Assembly (NCBI GenBank): GCA_963851095.1
Contig: CAWKOX010000020.1
Span: 62,001-126,000, forward strand
Source: Oleispira sp963851095
GTDB taxonomy: Bacteria; Pseudomonadota; Gammaproteobacteria; Pseudomonadales; Oceanobacteraceae
Reading direction: 5' to 3'
Length of the DNA: 64,000 nt
Shown: one piece after another, positions 18,219-27,326 of the stretch
Numbering within the stretch: the stretch's first letter is position 1
Layout of the letters: the number at the start of each line of letters is the position of its first letter
Translations under genes and position numbers: made by a program
The notes under the pieces: generated by a model
What the model was told of the DNA's origin: nothing
The model's input: the letters and a program-made list of their open reading frames with translations, nothing else
Databases searched by the model: none

Positions 18219-18725
18219 TTATCGCGTAAGTGCTTGCTCTGTTTGTTTTTGCAGCCGAATAATTTTCGGCGATAACTCTTTTAATGCCCGCCGATAAACA
18301 TCTCGTTTAAAAGAAACAACTTGTCCTAAAGGAAACCAGTAACTCGACCAACACCAACCATCAAATTCTGGTTTTTCGGTTGCATCGACATTGATTTGCT
18401 CTTCACCACTGACCAGTTGCAATAAATACCACTTTTGTTTTTGACCAACGCACACGGGCTTACTGTTATAACGAATCATTCGCCTTGGCAAACGATAACG
18501 CAACCAACCTCGTGTACTGCCCAGCACTTCAACATCTTGCTTCTGTAAGCCAACTTCTTCCGCTAGCTCTCGATAAAGCGCATCTTCAGGGGATTCAAAC
18601 TCTTTTATACCTCCCTGAGGAAACTGCCAGGCATCTTGACCAATTCTCCGAGCCCAAAGTACGTCACCCTGTTTATTGCACAGGATAATACCTACATTGG
18701 GACGGTAGCCGTCCTCATCAATCAC
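18219..18725 (-). CDS. rppH: RNA 5'-pyrophosphohydrolase
   Basis: Nudix hydrolase of 168 residues that removes pyrophosphate from mRNA 5' ends and so opens them to RNase E decay. The Nudix box is complete: GGIKEFESPEDALYRELAEE followed by VGL. The N-terminus MIDEDGYRPNVGI is the family standard and starts at a GTG codon with AGGA eight bases before it. It heads the rppH-ptsP unit and is divergent from the HAD phosphatase gene. Confidence 0.95.
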   Translation of the reverse strand: MIDEDGYRPNVGIILCNKQGDVLWARRIGQDAWQFPQGGIKEFESPEDALYRELAEEVGLQKQDVEVLGSTRGWLRYRLPRRMIRYNSKPVCVGQKQKWYLLQLVSGEEQINVDATEKPEFDGWCWSSYWFPLGQVVSFKRDVYRRALKELSPKIIRLQKQTEQALTR

Positions 18726-18923
18726 AATGCCATCCTGATAAAATCTAATGCCACCAAATTTGCGTATTTTGAACCAAAGGTCAAGTAATACCTGAATATC
18801 GTACCCATTTAATAGCTGCTTGGTTATATCTCAACCGTTCTGTCACCAAGTTCATTAAAGAGACGACAGCCAGCCCCCGAGCCATTAGAATAAACACTGA
18901 CATTTATATTGAGGGCTTTTACG

Positions 18924-19583
18924 GTGGCATTGGCGATTTTTGATTTAGACCATACTCTTTTATCAGGCGATAGTGATCATACTTGGGGCCAGTTTTTAGT
19001 CGACAAGAAGATTGTTGATCCTAGCCACTATGAAAAGCAAAACGACTATTTCTACGAACAATATAAAGCCGGTGCTTTAGATATTCAGGAATACCTAACA
19101 TTTGTTTTAAAGCCATTGACCGAAAATCCTCTTGCGACCATGCTCGCTCTGCGTGATGAGTTTGTGAAAGACCGTATCAAACCGCTGATTACTCAAAAAG
19201 CATTAGACCTCATTACCAAGCACCGACAAGCAGGTGATAATTTACTGATTATCACTGCCACTAATGCCTTTATTACACGTCCGATTGCTACCTTGCTAGG
19301 TTTTGAAGACCTCATTGCCCCTGAGCCAGAAGTGATTGAGGGCAATTACACCGGCCGCATCACCGGAATTCCTAGCTTCCACCAAGGCAAGGTCACGCGT
19401 TTAGAGATGTGGTTGGCAGAAAAAGATCTCAACCTAGACGGCGCTTTCTTTTATAGTGATTCTCATAATGACCTTCCATTATTGAATTTAGTCGATCACC
19501 CTGTGGCGGTAGACTCTGATGAGATATTAACTGCAACCGCGACGCGTAATGGCTGGCCGATTATTAGCCTCCGAAATGCATAG
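18924..19583 (+). CDS. HAD-IB family phosphatase, SerB-like
   Basis: A 219-residue haloacid-dehalogenase-type hydrolase. Motif I is FDLDHTLLSGDSD (nucleophile Asp7, acid/base Asp9), motif II is LIITATNAF and motif III/IV is FYSDSHNDLPLL. The insertion between them is that of the HAD-IB group, which contains phosphoserine phosphatase-like enzymes. I prefer the GTG at 18924, since GAGGG precedes it by eight bases; a TTG at 18909 is the alternative. The gene next to rppH-ptsP in Pseudomonas is of the same type. The substrate is not known. Confidence 0.85.
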   Translation: MALAIFDLDHTLLSGDSDHTWGQFLVDKKIVDPSHYEKQNDYFYEQYKAGALDIQEYLTFVLKPLTENPLATMLALRDEFVKDRIKPLITQKALDLITKHRQAGDNLLIITATNAFITRPIATLLGFEDLIAPEPEVIEGNYTGRITGIPSFHQGKVTRLEMWLAEKDLNLDGAFFYSDSHNDLPLLNLVDHPVAVDSDEILTATATRNGWPIISLRNA

Positions 19584-19659
19584 TCTTTTTTAAAGTGCTT
19601 AAACTAGAGATCTATTTAAGTTGTTGTGCTTAAGTACTAACAAAACCAAGGAGTTACCT

Positions 19660-20874
19660 GTGACCCGTTTGGCCTTAATAATCAGTTTCGTTTTGTTGTG
19701 TGCTTGCAGCCCTAAAGAGAAAGTAGCAGCACCGAGCAATGAGAATACGCCAGAGAAAATTGATATTAGCGCCTTCACGGCTCAGGTTGGGATTGTTGCC
19801 TATACCCGTTTATCAGATGCGACTCAGGCGGCTCAATCCTTCGATAGCAAGCTTGCATCGTTCATGTACCATCCAAACCCAGTTAACCATACTGAGATTC
19901 AAGCGGCATGGCGCTTGGCTTATGATCGATTCTTAAATAGCCTGATTTTTTCATACCTTCCTATTCAAGATCCACCTGATTGGTACAGCCAAAAAATAGA
20001 CTATAAACAGCTATTAATGCAGCTCGACAGCTGGCCAATTGAAGGCGGCTATATTGATTATATTGAAGGCTATCCGTATAGCGGAATCGTCAACGATCTA
20101 ACCTTAGACATTAATGAAGAGAGCATTCGCGCTCAGCACGGCTTTACTGATCCGACCAATGCGAGCCTTGGTTATCATGCTATCGAATTTATGCTGTGGG
20201 GACATACTGGGAAGCGCCAAGCACCTGATTTTTTTCCGCAAGATAATACTGCCCCCATTCCTAGTAACGATAGCGACGCTATTACTGAAGTAGCTAAAAG
20301 CGACGACATCAGTACAACATCAGGAACTCAGGCTTTTAAGCCTCAGAACCACAACCGCCGTCGTCAATATACTCAGCTGCTCAGTGAGTTATTACAAAAA
20401 GACCTTCACCGAATTCAACGTCGCTGGGAGCCAAGCAGTGGCTATTACGCTCAGCTATTACAGCAAAGTAGTGATGAAGATATTCTACAAGCCGCCTTTA
20501 TTGCAGCCCAAGAATTAATCAAAATAGAGTTGTTAGAGAAACGCTTTAGCTTAATGAGTTCTGAATTCAGCCAGAGTAGCCATCAAGATTTAACCGCTCT
20601 AATAGCCGCAATCGAACAGTGGTTTATGCCAACTGAGCCGGAGTTACAGGAAGCGAGCTTATTCTTTTTGATGCAGCAAAGTAATATGAGTATTGCAGAG
20701 AATTTTGCAGATTCGTTACAGCAAAGCACCGCCTGCATTGGCCGTCTTAGCACTGCGGCCGCGGAAGCAGCCGCGACTAACTTAGATCAATGTAAGCAAG
20801 ATGTTATCACCCTGCTTTCCAATCTAAGTCGAGGTGCAGGCTCTTTACAGGTTGTCCTGCCTAATTTAGATTAA
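19660..20874 (+). CDS. Imelysin-family (GxHxxE) periplasmic lipoprotein
   Basis: A 404-residue lipoprotein of the imelysin/IrpA family, which contains iron-regulated periplasmic proteins thought to bind metal or haem. The GTG at 19660 is the likely start: AAGGAG lies six bases upstream and the product begins MTRLALIISFVLLCACSP, a lipoprotein signal peptide with lipobox LCAC. The family signature GxHxxE is GYHAIEFMLWG near residue 170. Two helical halves surround it, as in imelysins. The frame also opens 39 bases earlier but without a ribosome-binding site. No clear Fur box was found upstream. It is convergent with ubiI, the two stops being only five bases apart. Confidence 0.88.
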   Translation: MTRLALIISFVLLCACSPKEKVAAPSNENTPEKIDISAFTAQVGIVAYTRLSDATQAAQSFDSKLASFMYHPNPVNHTEIQAAWRLAYDRFLNSLIFSYLPIQDPPDWYSQKIDYKQLLMQLDSWPIEGGYIDYIEGYPYSGIVNDLTLDINEESIRAQHGFTDPTNASLGYHAIEFMLWGHTGKRQAPDFFPQDNTAPIPSNDSDAITEVAKSDDISTTSGTQAFKPQNHNRRRQYTQLLSELLQKDLHRIQRRWEPSSGYYAQLLQQSSDEDILQAAFIAAQELIKIELLEKRFSLMSSEFSQSSHQDLTALIAAIEQWFMPTEPELQEASLFFLMQQSNMSIAENFADSLQQSTACIGRLSTAAAEAAATNLDQCKQDVITLLSNLSRGAGSLQVVLPNLD

Positions 20875-20879
20875 AACCG

Positions 20880-22109
20880 CTATTTCAAACCCATTGCTTG
20901 CATCACCACATGCTGCTTAATGGCAGACGCCTGATTAAACAAACGCATGCCTTGATTTCGAAGTAATCGAATGATTGGCTGCTCGGCCGAGAATAAACGT
21001 TTGAAGCCTTCCATTGCGGCCATCATAAGTAAGTTATCCGCTTGGCGACGTCGCTGATAGCGCTGCAAGCTAGACAGTTCTCCCAGTGGCAAGCCTAACC
21101 TATGCACGCGTAGTATTTCTTCACTCAAGGCGGCAACATCTTTAAAGCCTAAATTCACCCCTTGGCCCGCCAGTGGATGAATGGTATGAGCCGCATCGCC
21201 CACCAGCGCAATACCTGGCACCACGTAGTTTTTAGCATGACGCTGACGCAATGGAAACGCGAAGCGAGGTCCAACATTCAAGACCTTACCCAAGCGATGC
21301 TCAAACGCTAAACCCAATTGAGAGCAAAAGTCTTCGTCATTTAAACTTAATAACTGCTGACATTCTTCATCGTTTGTCGACCAAACAATAGAACACATGC
21401 GATCGTGACTACCCGCTAGTGGTAAGAGTGCCAGAGGGCCTTCTGGACGAAAGCGCTGCCAGGCTGTTGCTTGGTGAGATTGCTCTAACTCAATCGTTGC
21501 GACTAACGCTTGATGTTCATAATCCCATTCACAATTAGCAAATTCACCCCATTGCTTAACCCGAGATAAAGCCCCATCTGCACCGACCAATAACTCGGGT
21601 TTGAGCATTTTTCCAGAAGATAAGAAAACGGGGGTTAAACCGTGCTCATCTTGATTATCAATGTGCGTCACTGTTTCACGAATGATATCGATATTATCAG
21701 CTTGCTCAGCAACCTGTTGCAGCGCCCATACGACTTCTCGATTCTCAACGATGGTACCCAAGCAAGGAACATGAAGTTCGTTCGCATTAAAATTCACTTC
21801 ACCGGTGCCATCCGCATCCCATACCGTCATTCCTTGATACGGTGACTTACGTGCTTGGGCTATTAACGGCCAAACTCCTAGCGAGTTTAATAAGGCTTCA
21901 CTTTGAGCTGTAATGGCGCTCACTCGCGTATCAAAATCGAAACAGCTAACATCTTCGGCAGAAGGTTGCTGCGCTTCGTTTGGCTCGATGAGTGCAACGG
22001 ATATATCCGTATTGGCCAAGCCTGCGGCGAGTGCTGTACCCACCATACCACCACCGACGATGACTACTTGATAGTCTTGAACTTGATAGCCTTGTTCTGA
22101 ATTACTCAT
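20880..22109 (-). CDS. ubiI: FAD-dependent ubiquinone-synthesis hydroxylase, UbiI (VisC) type
   Basis: A 409-residue flavin monooxygenase of the UbiH/UbiI/UbiF family, which hydroxylates the aromatic ring during ubiquinone synthesis. The Rossmann motif is VIVGGGMVGTALAAGLA at the N-terminus, the second FAD motif is VGDAAHTIHPLAGQGVN near residue 295, and the DG-type NADPH/FAD motif is LVGADGALSRVK near residue 165. It overlaps the end of ubiH by four bases. Its place downstream of ubiH in the ygfB-pepP-ubiH-ubiI operon identifies it as UbiI (C5 hydroxylase) rather than UbiF; sequence alone does not separate these surely. Confidence 0.9.
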   Translation of the reverse strand: MSNSEQGYQVQDYQVVIVGGGMVGTALAAGLANTDISVALIEPNEAQQPSAEDVSCFDFDTRVSAITAQSEALLNSLGVWPLIAQARKSPYQGMTVWDADGTGEVNFNANELHVPCLGTIVENREVVWALQQVAEQADNIDIIRETVTHIDNQDEHGLTPVFLSSGKMLKPELLVGADGALSRVKQWGEFANCEWDYEHQALVATIELEQSHQATAWQRFRPEGPLALLPLAGSHDRMCSIVWSTNDEECQQLLSLNDEDFCSQLGLAFEHRLGKVLNVGPRFAFPLRQRHAKNYVVPGIALVGDAAHTIHPLAGQGVNLGFKDVAALSEEILRVHRLGLPLGELSSLQRYQRRRQADNLLMMAAMEGFKRLFSAEQPIIRLLRNQGMRLFNQASAIKQHVVMQAMGLK

Positions 22110-23374
22110 GATAACGGTTCCATCTCTGTTCGAGACTGTGCGACCTTTGCCGCTGGCTGACCAAGACCCATTGCTTGGCGAGCAAATAATTTACGCGCAG
22201 TCGGTGACAGGGCTAAACCTAATAAGCCCGCATCTCGGCTGCATCGTAGTGCTTTATTCTTTTGACTGAATAAACGCGGTAATAAGTCACTACCCAAAAT
22301 GGTATTGCGTTGGTCGATTTTTTGTTGCTGATAATAACGTTCAACCATCGGCCACTGCCCAATCGGCTGCTTATCGACATACGCGTGATTAACCTGCTCT
22401 GCTAACGCCGCGGCATCGCGCAAAGCAAGATTAAAACCTTGGCCTGCAACGGGGTGTAAACTGTGAGCAGCATTACCCAATAGGACGATATGAGGACGGA
22501 TTTGCTCTTGCGCTTTGACTAGCGCCAGTGGATAGCTGGCTCGCTCACCCATTGCAGTAATACGGCCTGCGCGATAGCCGAAGGCCTGTTGCAAACGAGC
22601 AATCAAGGTGGTGTCATCGGCGGCCAGATACTCTGCAATCACATCGTTTGCTAAGGTCCACACCACGGCAAATTCGTCATTACCCAAAGGTAATAAAGCA
22701 ATCGGGCCCGCTTCAGTAAAACGTTCGTAGGCCCAATGTTCGTGGCTACGATCAATGCGCACAGAGGTCACTAGGGCATGGGTATTGTAGCTTTGCTGTT
22801 GTTGTTCAATTCCCAGCTGTTTCGCCAAGTCTGAACGCCCACCATCTGCCATCACAACCAGCTCGGCATTTAATACCTCACCACTGGCTAATGTTAGGCT
22901 GGCTTGTTGATTATCGGTGATGGAAATTGCAGAAACTGATTGCGGCGCAAAAACAGTAATCTGTTGCGGCAAATTGGACATCAATCCTTGCCCCAAGGCG
23001 CGGTTGCGAATGATGTAACCTAAAGCATCCACATTAGCATCCGTATTTTTGATATGCGTTTGACCAAAGCGACCTTGATCAGAGACTTGGATGTTATGAA
23101 TGGCACAGGCGGCCGCGTCTATTTTTGGCCAGATATTCAGCTGACTGAATATTTTTTGGGTGCCATAAGACAAGGCCGTCGCACGGCCATCAAAGCTTGG
23201 CGGCTGCTCGCTTGCTGAAGAGGCTGCGTCTAATGCAGGTAATTCAAAGCGTTCTACCAGCGCAACGTTTAACCCTTGCTCAATACTGGCGGCGAGCAAA
23301 TGAATAAGGCTGAGTCCTGCCATGCCCGCGCCGATAATAACCACATCAAATTTTGCTGCTTTAGAAGCCGTCAT
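22106..23374 (-). CDS. ubiH: 2-octaprenyl-6-methoxyphenol hydroxylase
   Basis: A 422-residue FAD monooxygenase for the C1 hydroxylation in ubiquinone synthesis. VIIGAGMAGLSLIHLL binds FAD at the N-terminus, VMADGGRSDLAKQLG is the middle motif and LLGNAAHSLHPVAGQGFN is the C-terminal FAD motif; the GNAA form is typical of UbiH. The stop overlaps the ubiI start in an ATGA arrangement, so the two are translationally coupled. It follows pepP by 17 bases. Confidence 0.92.
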   Translation of the reverse strand: MTASKAAKFDVVIIGAGMAGLSLIHLLAASIEQGLNVALVERFELPALDAASSASEQPPSFDGRATALSYGTQKIFSQLNIWPKIDAAACAIHNIQVSDQGRFGQTHIKNTDANVDALGYIIRNRALGQGLMSNLPQQITVFAPQSVSAISITDNQQASLTLASGEVLNAELVVMADGGRSDLAKQLGIEQQQQSYNTHALVTSVRIDRSHEHWAYERFTEAGPIALLPLGNDEFAVVWTLANDVIAEYLAADDTTLIARLQQAFGYRAGRITAMGERASYPLALVKAQEQIRPHIVLLGNAAHSLHPVAGQGFNLALRDAAALAEQVNHAYVDKQPIGQWPMVERYYQQQKIDQRNTILGSDLLPRLFSQKNKALRCSRDAGLLGLALSPTARKLFARQAMGLGQPAAKVAQSRTEMEPLS

Positions 23375-23391
23375 ACTACTGCCATCGCTCG

Positions 23392-24705
23392 CTAGTTGTT
23401 CATTAAGGCTTCAATTTCAGCCACAGTCTTGGGGACTTTATGACTGAGAATATGGCAGCCATCTTCGGTTACTACGACATCATCTTCAATTCGGATGCCA
23501 ATGCCGCGCCAGCGAACATCAACGTCTTCGCAATCTGGGGCAACGTATAAACCAGGCTCTACGGTTAAAACCATACCCGGTTTTAAAGGACGCCATTCTT
23601 TGTTGATGCGATATTCGCCCACATCATGCACATCCATTCCTAGCCAGTGGCCAGTGCGATGCATGTAAAATTCACGATAGCTTTCGTCTTCAATCAACTG
23701 CTGAACATCACCTTTCAATAAGCCAAGTTCCACTAAGCCTGTCACTAATACTTCAACGGCGGCTTCATGACCGGCATTCCAGCTATTACCGGGTTTCACT
23801 TGCTCAATTGCCGCCAGCTGAGCGCTTAATACCAGCTCATATAAGGCTTTTTGTTCGGGGCTAAACTTACCGTTCACTGGGAAGGTACGGGTAATATCCG
23901 CGGCGTAATAATCCAGTTCACAACCCGCATCAATTAAAATAAGGCTGCCATTTTCAATCATCATATCGTTATTGGTGTAATGCAAAATACAGGCATTTTC
24001 ACCGCCCCCCACAATGGAAGGATAGGCTGGCCAGCGACTACCTTCGCGCATAAATTCATGCATGATGTCGGCTTCTAGCTGATATTCAAAACAACCCGGT
24101 TTGGCATTTTTCATCGCTCGACAATGAGCCGCTGCAGAAATATCGGCAGCCTTTTGCATAATGCCTATTTCAGCAGGGGATTTGATCAATCGCATTTCAT
24201 GTAACAAATGACCAAGTACCGAAAACTCATGCGGTACTTCAGCGCCTTTGCGCACCATGGCTTTAACTTTATTAACCCAATGCAATAATTGACTATCGAA
24301 CTGGCTATTAGCCCCCATTTCGGTATAGATGCGGCTTTTACCTTCCAGCAAACCCGGCATCACCGATTCTAAGGCCTCGATCGGATACGCTTCGTCCGCA
24401 AAGAAATCACGTGCTGCACCTTCGGGGCCCGTACGGCGACCTGTCCAGATTTCGAGCGCAGGATCTTTGTCTTCACAGAATAAAATGTATTCACCTTGCT
24501 CGCGGCCTGGAATCAGCACCAAGCAGGCGTTCGCCTCGGGAAAGCCCGACAAGTAATAAAAATCACTGTCTTGACGGAACGGGTGTTCAACATCGCGATT
24601 ACGCACGGTTTCAACCGCTGTAGGAACAATCGCGATACTGTTTTCCGTCATCTGAGCCATTAGCTGCTGACGACGTTGGCTATATTCTGTTTGAGCAAGT
24701 TTCAT
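23392..24705 (-). CDS. pepP: Xaa-Pro aminopeptidase P
   Basis: A 437-residue M24 metallopeptidase that removes N-terminal residues preceding proline. The two-metal site can be read: LIDAGCELDYYAADITRTFP-type Asp pair near residue 260, HRTGHWLGMDVHD (His), VEPGLYV (Glu) and RIEDDV (Glu). The N-terminal aminopeptidase-P domain includes RQDSDFYYLSGF. The ATG at 24705 (MKLAQTEYSQRR) has AAGGA seven bases before it, better than the upstream alternative at 24735. It belongs to the ygfB-pepP-ubiH-ubiI operon. Confidence 0.95.
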   Translation of the reverse strand: MKLAQTEYSQRRQQLMAQMTENSIAIVPTAVETVRNRDVEHPFRQDSDFYYLSGFPEANACLVLIPGREQGEYILFCEDKDPALEIWTGRRTGPEGAARDFFADEAYPIEALESVMPGLLEGKSRIYTEMGANSQFDSQLLHWVNKVKAMVRKGAEVPHEFSVLGHLLHEMRLIKSPAEIGIMQKAADISAAAHCRAMKNAKPGCFEYQLEADIMHEFMREGSRWPAYPSIVGGGENACILHYTNNDMMIENGSLILIDAGCELDYYAADITRTFPVNGKFSPEQKALYELVLSAQLAAIEQVKPGNSWNAGHEAAVEVLVTGLVELGLLKGDVQQLIEDESYREFYMHRTGHWLGMDVHDVGEYRINKEWRPLKPGMVLTVEPGLYVAPDCEDVDVRWRGIGIRIEDDVVVTEDGCHILSHKVPKTVAEIEALMNN

Positions 24706-24775
24706 TGAGTTTCCTTTACGAACTTTCTCTATCAAATTAGGCTATCACATGAGTCGATTTAGTTTGTTCAATCGA

Positions 24776-25375
24776 TCAATGCAACTGATTGGCTGAAGAG
24801 TCATTATCATCGATTATTTTAGGTTCGCCAGCTTCAGGTTCGTTGAACGCTAAAAATACCGTCAATGCTGCAACTCGTGCATGTTCGATCAGCTCGTGAA
24901 GTAAGTCTTCACTATCTTCTGGGCTATCATCTGCGGTGAGCTCAACCTGGCTAAACGCATCAAAGTGCTGCAAAACTTCTTTGGTCTCGTCATCCAGTTT
25001 GCCACTGATTTTTCCGGCCGCACCAAATCCATCAAGAAAGCCTTTACACCACTGCGCCATGGCATCGACTTGCTGGCTGAGTTCGGCATCATCGCTTTCT
25101 GGCAAGAATAACGTGAAATTCATACTTTCACTTTCTAGCCCGTGTAAAACCCAACCATAAAAAACCGTCATCAAACTTTGTACCGGTTTTGGTAAGGCTT
25201 CTGGGGTTTCTAAATAGTTTTCGGCTTCTACCTGCCACTGGGCATCGGCTAAGCGAGCACCAGTACTCAAGTAACCCGTCAACCAGCCGTGAAGACCAGA
25301 AGGTGAACCAAGAGCATTAATTGCTACCATGGCATTAGCAAATTGATGAAAGGGAATCGATATATTCTTCTGCAT
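24776..25375 (-). CDS. UPF0149/YgfB-family protein
   Basis: A 199-residue acidic protein of the YgfB (UPF0149) family. Family members are small helical cytosolic proteins; the Pseudomonas aeruginosa homologue has been linked to control of antibiotic resistance genes. FHQFANAMVAINALGSPSGLHGWLTGYL-type N-terminus and the central WCKGFLDGFG near residue 115 are the conserved blocks. The C-terminal third is rich in Asp and Glu. It is the first gene of the pepP-ubiH-ubiI operon and divergent from the TIGR02449/zapA pair. Confidence 0.9.
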   Translation of the reverse strand: MQKNISIPFHQFANAMVAINALGSPSGLHGWLTGYLSTGARLADAQWQVEAENYLETPEALPKPVQSLMTVFYGWVLHGLESESMNFTLFLPESDDAELSQQVDAMAQWCKGFLDGFGAAGKISGKLDDETKEVLQHFDAFSQVELTADDSPEDSEDLLHELIEHARVAALTVFLAFNEPEAGEPKIIDDNDSSANQLH

Positions 25376-25501
25376 GAGGTATCTTATTTATAAATAAAAG
25401 TATTGCGTAGAGTTTAGCATGAAAGATGGGCGCATTAATCCCCTCTAATGCCTCGGTTTCTCTACTCTTTTACGATCAAAGTAATATAAAGATACTGACA
25501 C

Positions 25502-25714
25502 ATGAAAGAACTCGATCTAACCAGCTTACAACGTAATATGGATAAACTCATTTTAGTGAATACTGAATTGCGGCAACAAGCGACTGCTATGAAAATATCA
25601 GAGGCCCGTTGGCAAGCCGAACGAGGTAAATTAATGCAGCAAAATGACATTGCGCGTCGCAAAGTCAACGAAATGATTGAGCGTTTGCAACTCTTGGAGC
25701 GAAATAGTGGCTAA
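25502..25714 (+). CDS. Small coiled-coil protein, TIGR02449 family
   Basis: A 70-residue, wholly helical protein with heptad-like spacing (LTSLQRNMDKLILVNTELRQ at the front, NEMIERLQLLE at the end), as in the TIGR02449 proteins found just before zapA in Pseudomonas. Its form recalls the cell-division coiled-coil protein ZapB, but a division role is only inferred from the neighbour. Its stop overlaps the zapA GTG by eight bases, so the two are translated together. Confidence 0.85.
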   Translation: MKELDLTSLQRNMDKLILVNTELRQQATAMKISEARWQAERGKLMQQNDIARRKVNEMIERLQLLERNSG

Positions 25715-26021
25715 TACAACCAATACTCTAACGGTTTCAATTTTAGAGCGAGAGTTTCGGGTTAACTGCCCTGCAGACAGCCAAGATGAGCTAACCTGCG
25801 CAGCTAAGTTGCTAGATGATAAAATGCGTGAGATCAGAAATGCCAGCAATACTTCTGGCAAGGTTCTGGGTACCGATCGCATTGCTGTAATTGCCGCATT
25901 AAATATTGCGCATCAATTACAACAACTGCAACGCCAGCAAGCTCTAGTATCAGAAGAGATTGGGCGCATGGATGAGCGCCTTGAAGAAGCGCTAATGGCT
26001 GATGTTCAACTTGAACTGTAA
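25707..26021 (+). CDS. zapA: Cell division protein ZapA
   Basis: A 104-residue FtsZ-binding protein that bundles FtsZ filaments at the Z ring. The GTG at 25707 is preferred because GGAG lies eight bases before it and the product starts VANTTNTLTVSILEREF, the family beta-strand. Then follow CPADSQDELTCAAKLLDDKMREI and the GTDRIAVIAALNIAHQL helix, with a C-terminal coiled coil (QLQQLQRQQALVSEE). It is directly upstream of 6S RNA, the standard position. Confidence 0.93.
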   Translation: MANTTNTLTVSILEREFRVNCPADSQDELTCAAKLLDDKMREIRNASNTSGKVLGTDRIAVIAALNIAHQLQQLQRQQALVSEEIGRMDERLEEALMADVQLEL

Positions 26022-26074
26022 TTTGAAGCAACAAATAATTTTACTTTTTAACACGCTTTTGAAATTAAAATTGT

Positions 26075-26080
26075 TATACT
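26075..26080 (+). promoter_or_regulatory. -10 element of the 6S RNA promoter
   Basis: TATACT lies 7-8 bases before the expected 5' end of 6S RNA. No good -35 hexamer is found at normal spacing. Confidence 0.5.
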
Positions 26081-26086
26081 GATATT

Positions 26087-26266
26087 GCTCCCTAGGGTGT
26101 TTGCCAGTCTATAAAGACCTCGAGCCGATGCTTAATACCCTGGAGGGTTATCGTATTATTGTGCGTATGTCCGCCTGTCGGAAAACCTAATATAGTGCCT
26201 AGCCCACCACCCTTGAACCTTGGGTTCAAGGCCTTTATTCTTGACAGCGGCACAATGGGGAGCTCC
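26087..26266 (+). ncRNA. ssrS: 6S RNA (ssrS)
   Basis: This regulatory RNA binds sigma-70 RNA polymerase by imitating an open promoter and tunes transcription in stationary phase. I recognise the conserved segments of gammaproteobacterial 6S RNA in order: TCCCTAGGGTGTTTGCCAGT at the 5' end, GAGCCGAT, GTGCGTATGTCCGCCTGTCG with GGAAAACC, CCCTTGAACCTTGGGTTCAAG and GACAGCGGCACAATGGGGAG at the 3' end. The 5' and 3' ends can pair into the closing stem (CTCCC with GGGGAG). It sits between zapA and fau, the universal location in this class; fau is usually cotranscribed. Ends are approximate to a few bases. Confidence 0.93.
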
Positions 26267-26331
26267 TCTTTATTTCTTCTGTAAACCTTTTCTCTAGCCA
26301 GCATTTAGAGCGCCAGCAAGACAAACGTCTA

Positions 26332-26877
26332 TTGCGCAAAAAAATGCGCGCGGCTCGTAATAACTTAACGCGATCTCAACAACATCACGCAGCAATCGCG
26401 CTTAAAAAGCATTTTAATCAACAGCCTAGTTTTAAATACGCAAAATCTCTTGCGATTTACTTGCCCAATGATGGCGAAGTGAATACTGATCTTGCAATCA
26501 AGCAAGCATGGAAGCATGGCCAACGTGTTTATTTGCCTGTCTTAGATCCAATCAGAAAAGGTTTTTTGTGGTTTGTGGAATATAAGCCGAATAGCCGCAT
26601 GCGCCATAATCGTTTTGGCATTGCCGAACCCGACCCTAGATTTAATAAGCGTATAAAGACAAAGTTTTTGCAGGCGGTTGCTTTACCCCTAGTCGCTTTT
26701 GATAGTGATGGTAATCGATTAGGTATGGGGGGGGGATTTTACGATCGTAGTTTTGAATTTTGCCGGCAATCAAGCATCAAACCAAAACTATTTGGCTTGG
26801 CGCATCGTTGTCAGCAAGTGGATGAATTGCCATTAGAAAGCTGGGATATTCAACTGGAAGGTATAATCTCTGTTTAG
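26332..26877 (+). CDS. fau: 5-formyltetrahydrofolate cyclo-ligase
   Basis: A protein of about 181 residues that converts 5-formyl-THF to methenyl-THF with ATP. The family motif LGMGGGFYDR is near residue 130, and LAIYLPNDGEVNTD and FGIAEPDPR are also typical. The start is uncertain: TTG at 26332 gives LRKKMRAARNNLTRSQQ, and an ATG lies four codons later at 26344. The frame stays open upstream into the 3' flank of 6S RNA without an ATG or GTG. It overlaps the stop of a small minus-strand gene. Confidence 0.92.
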   Translation: MRKKMRAARNNLTRSQQHHAAIALKKHFNQQPSFKYAKSLAIYLPNDGEVNTDLAIKQAWKHGQRVYLPVLDPIRKGFLWFVEYKPNSRMRHNRFGIAEPDPRFNKRIKTKFLQAVALPLVAFDSDGNRLGMGGGFYDRSFEFCRQSSIKPKLFGLAHRCQQVDELPLESWDIQLEGIISV

Positions 26878-27002
26878 CGGATCAGGTTTTCGCTAACAAT
26901 CATTCCGGTTTGAGCCACATCGGGAGCCATAAACCCTGTTAATAAAGCACCAAGCGCAACCAAACATGCCAATAAAACTAAGGTATCCGGTTTACTGTTC
27001 AT
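26874..27002 (-). CDS. Small single-pass membrane protein, 42 residues
   Basis: A short open frame starting MNSKPDTLVLLACLVALGAL and ending SENLIR. One strongly hydrophobic segment (residues 8-25) is flanked by charged ends, as in a single-pass inner-membrane miniprotein. The ATG is preceded by GGGGA at five bases, an unusually good ribosome-binding site. The stop overlaps the fau stop in convergent fashion by a few bases. I do not recognise the family. The translation signal and composition argue for a real gene, though the length leaves room for chance. Confidence 0.6.
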   Translation of the reverse strand: MNSKPDTLVLLACLVALGALLTGFMAPDVAQTGMIVSENLIR

Positions 27003-27326
27003 TTTTTCCCCAATTAGACAGATCATCTATCTTTCTGCTAATGCCAGCCAGATATTTTTTATTATGATGCATTCTAAGATTACTCACGATAAAGGTGAGA
27101 TAAAGACGCAGAGTTATAACGCTCGCTTTCTTTTAAATTGCTTGAATGCGGGTCTGGTATTAGACGCTTATTTTATTATTTTCATGCTGCCATAATACTT
27201 AAGTGCCATTATCATTATTCCAAAGGCTTTTTCAAGTGCCAATAGAACGATATAGCGATTGCTTCACATTTGTCCTGAATGGGTCTTTTGTACAATCTGG
27301 TGATCCAGAAACGAATAATATAAACA
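27003..27326. other. 324-bp gene-free stretch
   Basis: Between the small membrane protein gene and the SnoaL-like gene. I see no open frame with a good start, no strong hairpin with a T-run and no tRNA. It should contain the promoter of the small minus-strand gene. Confidence 0.5.
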
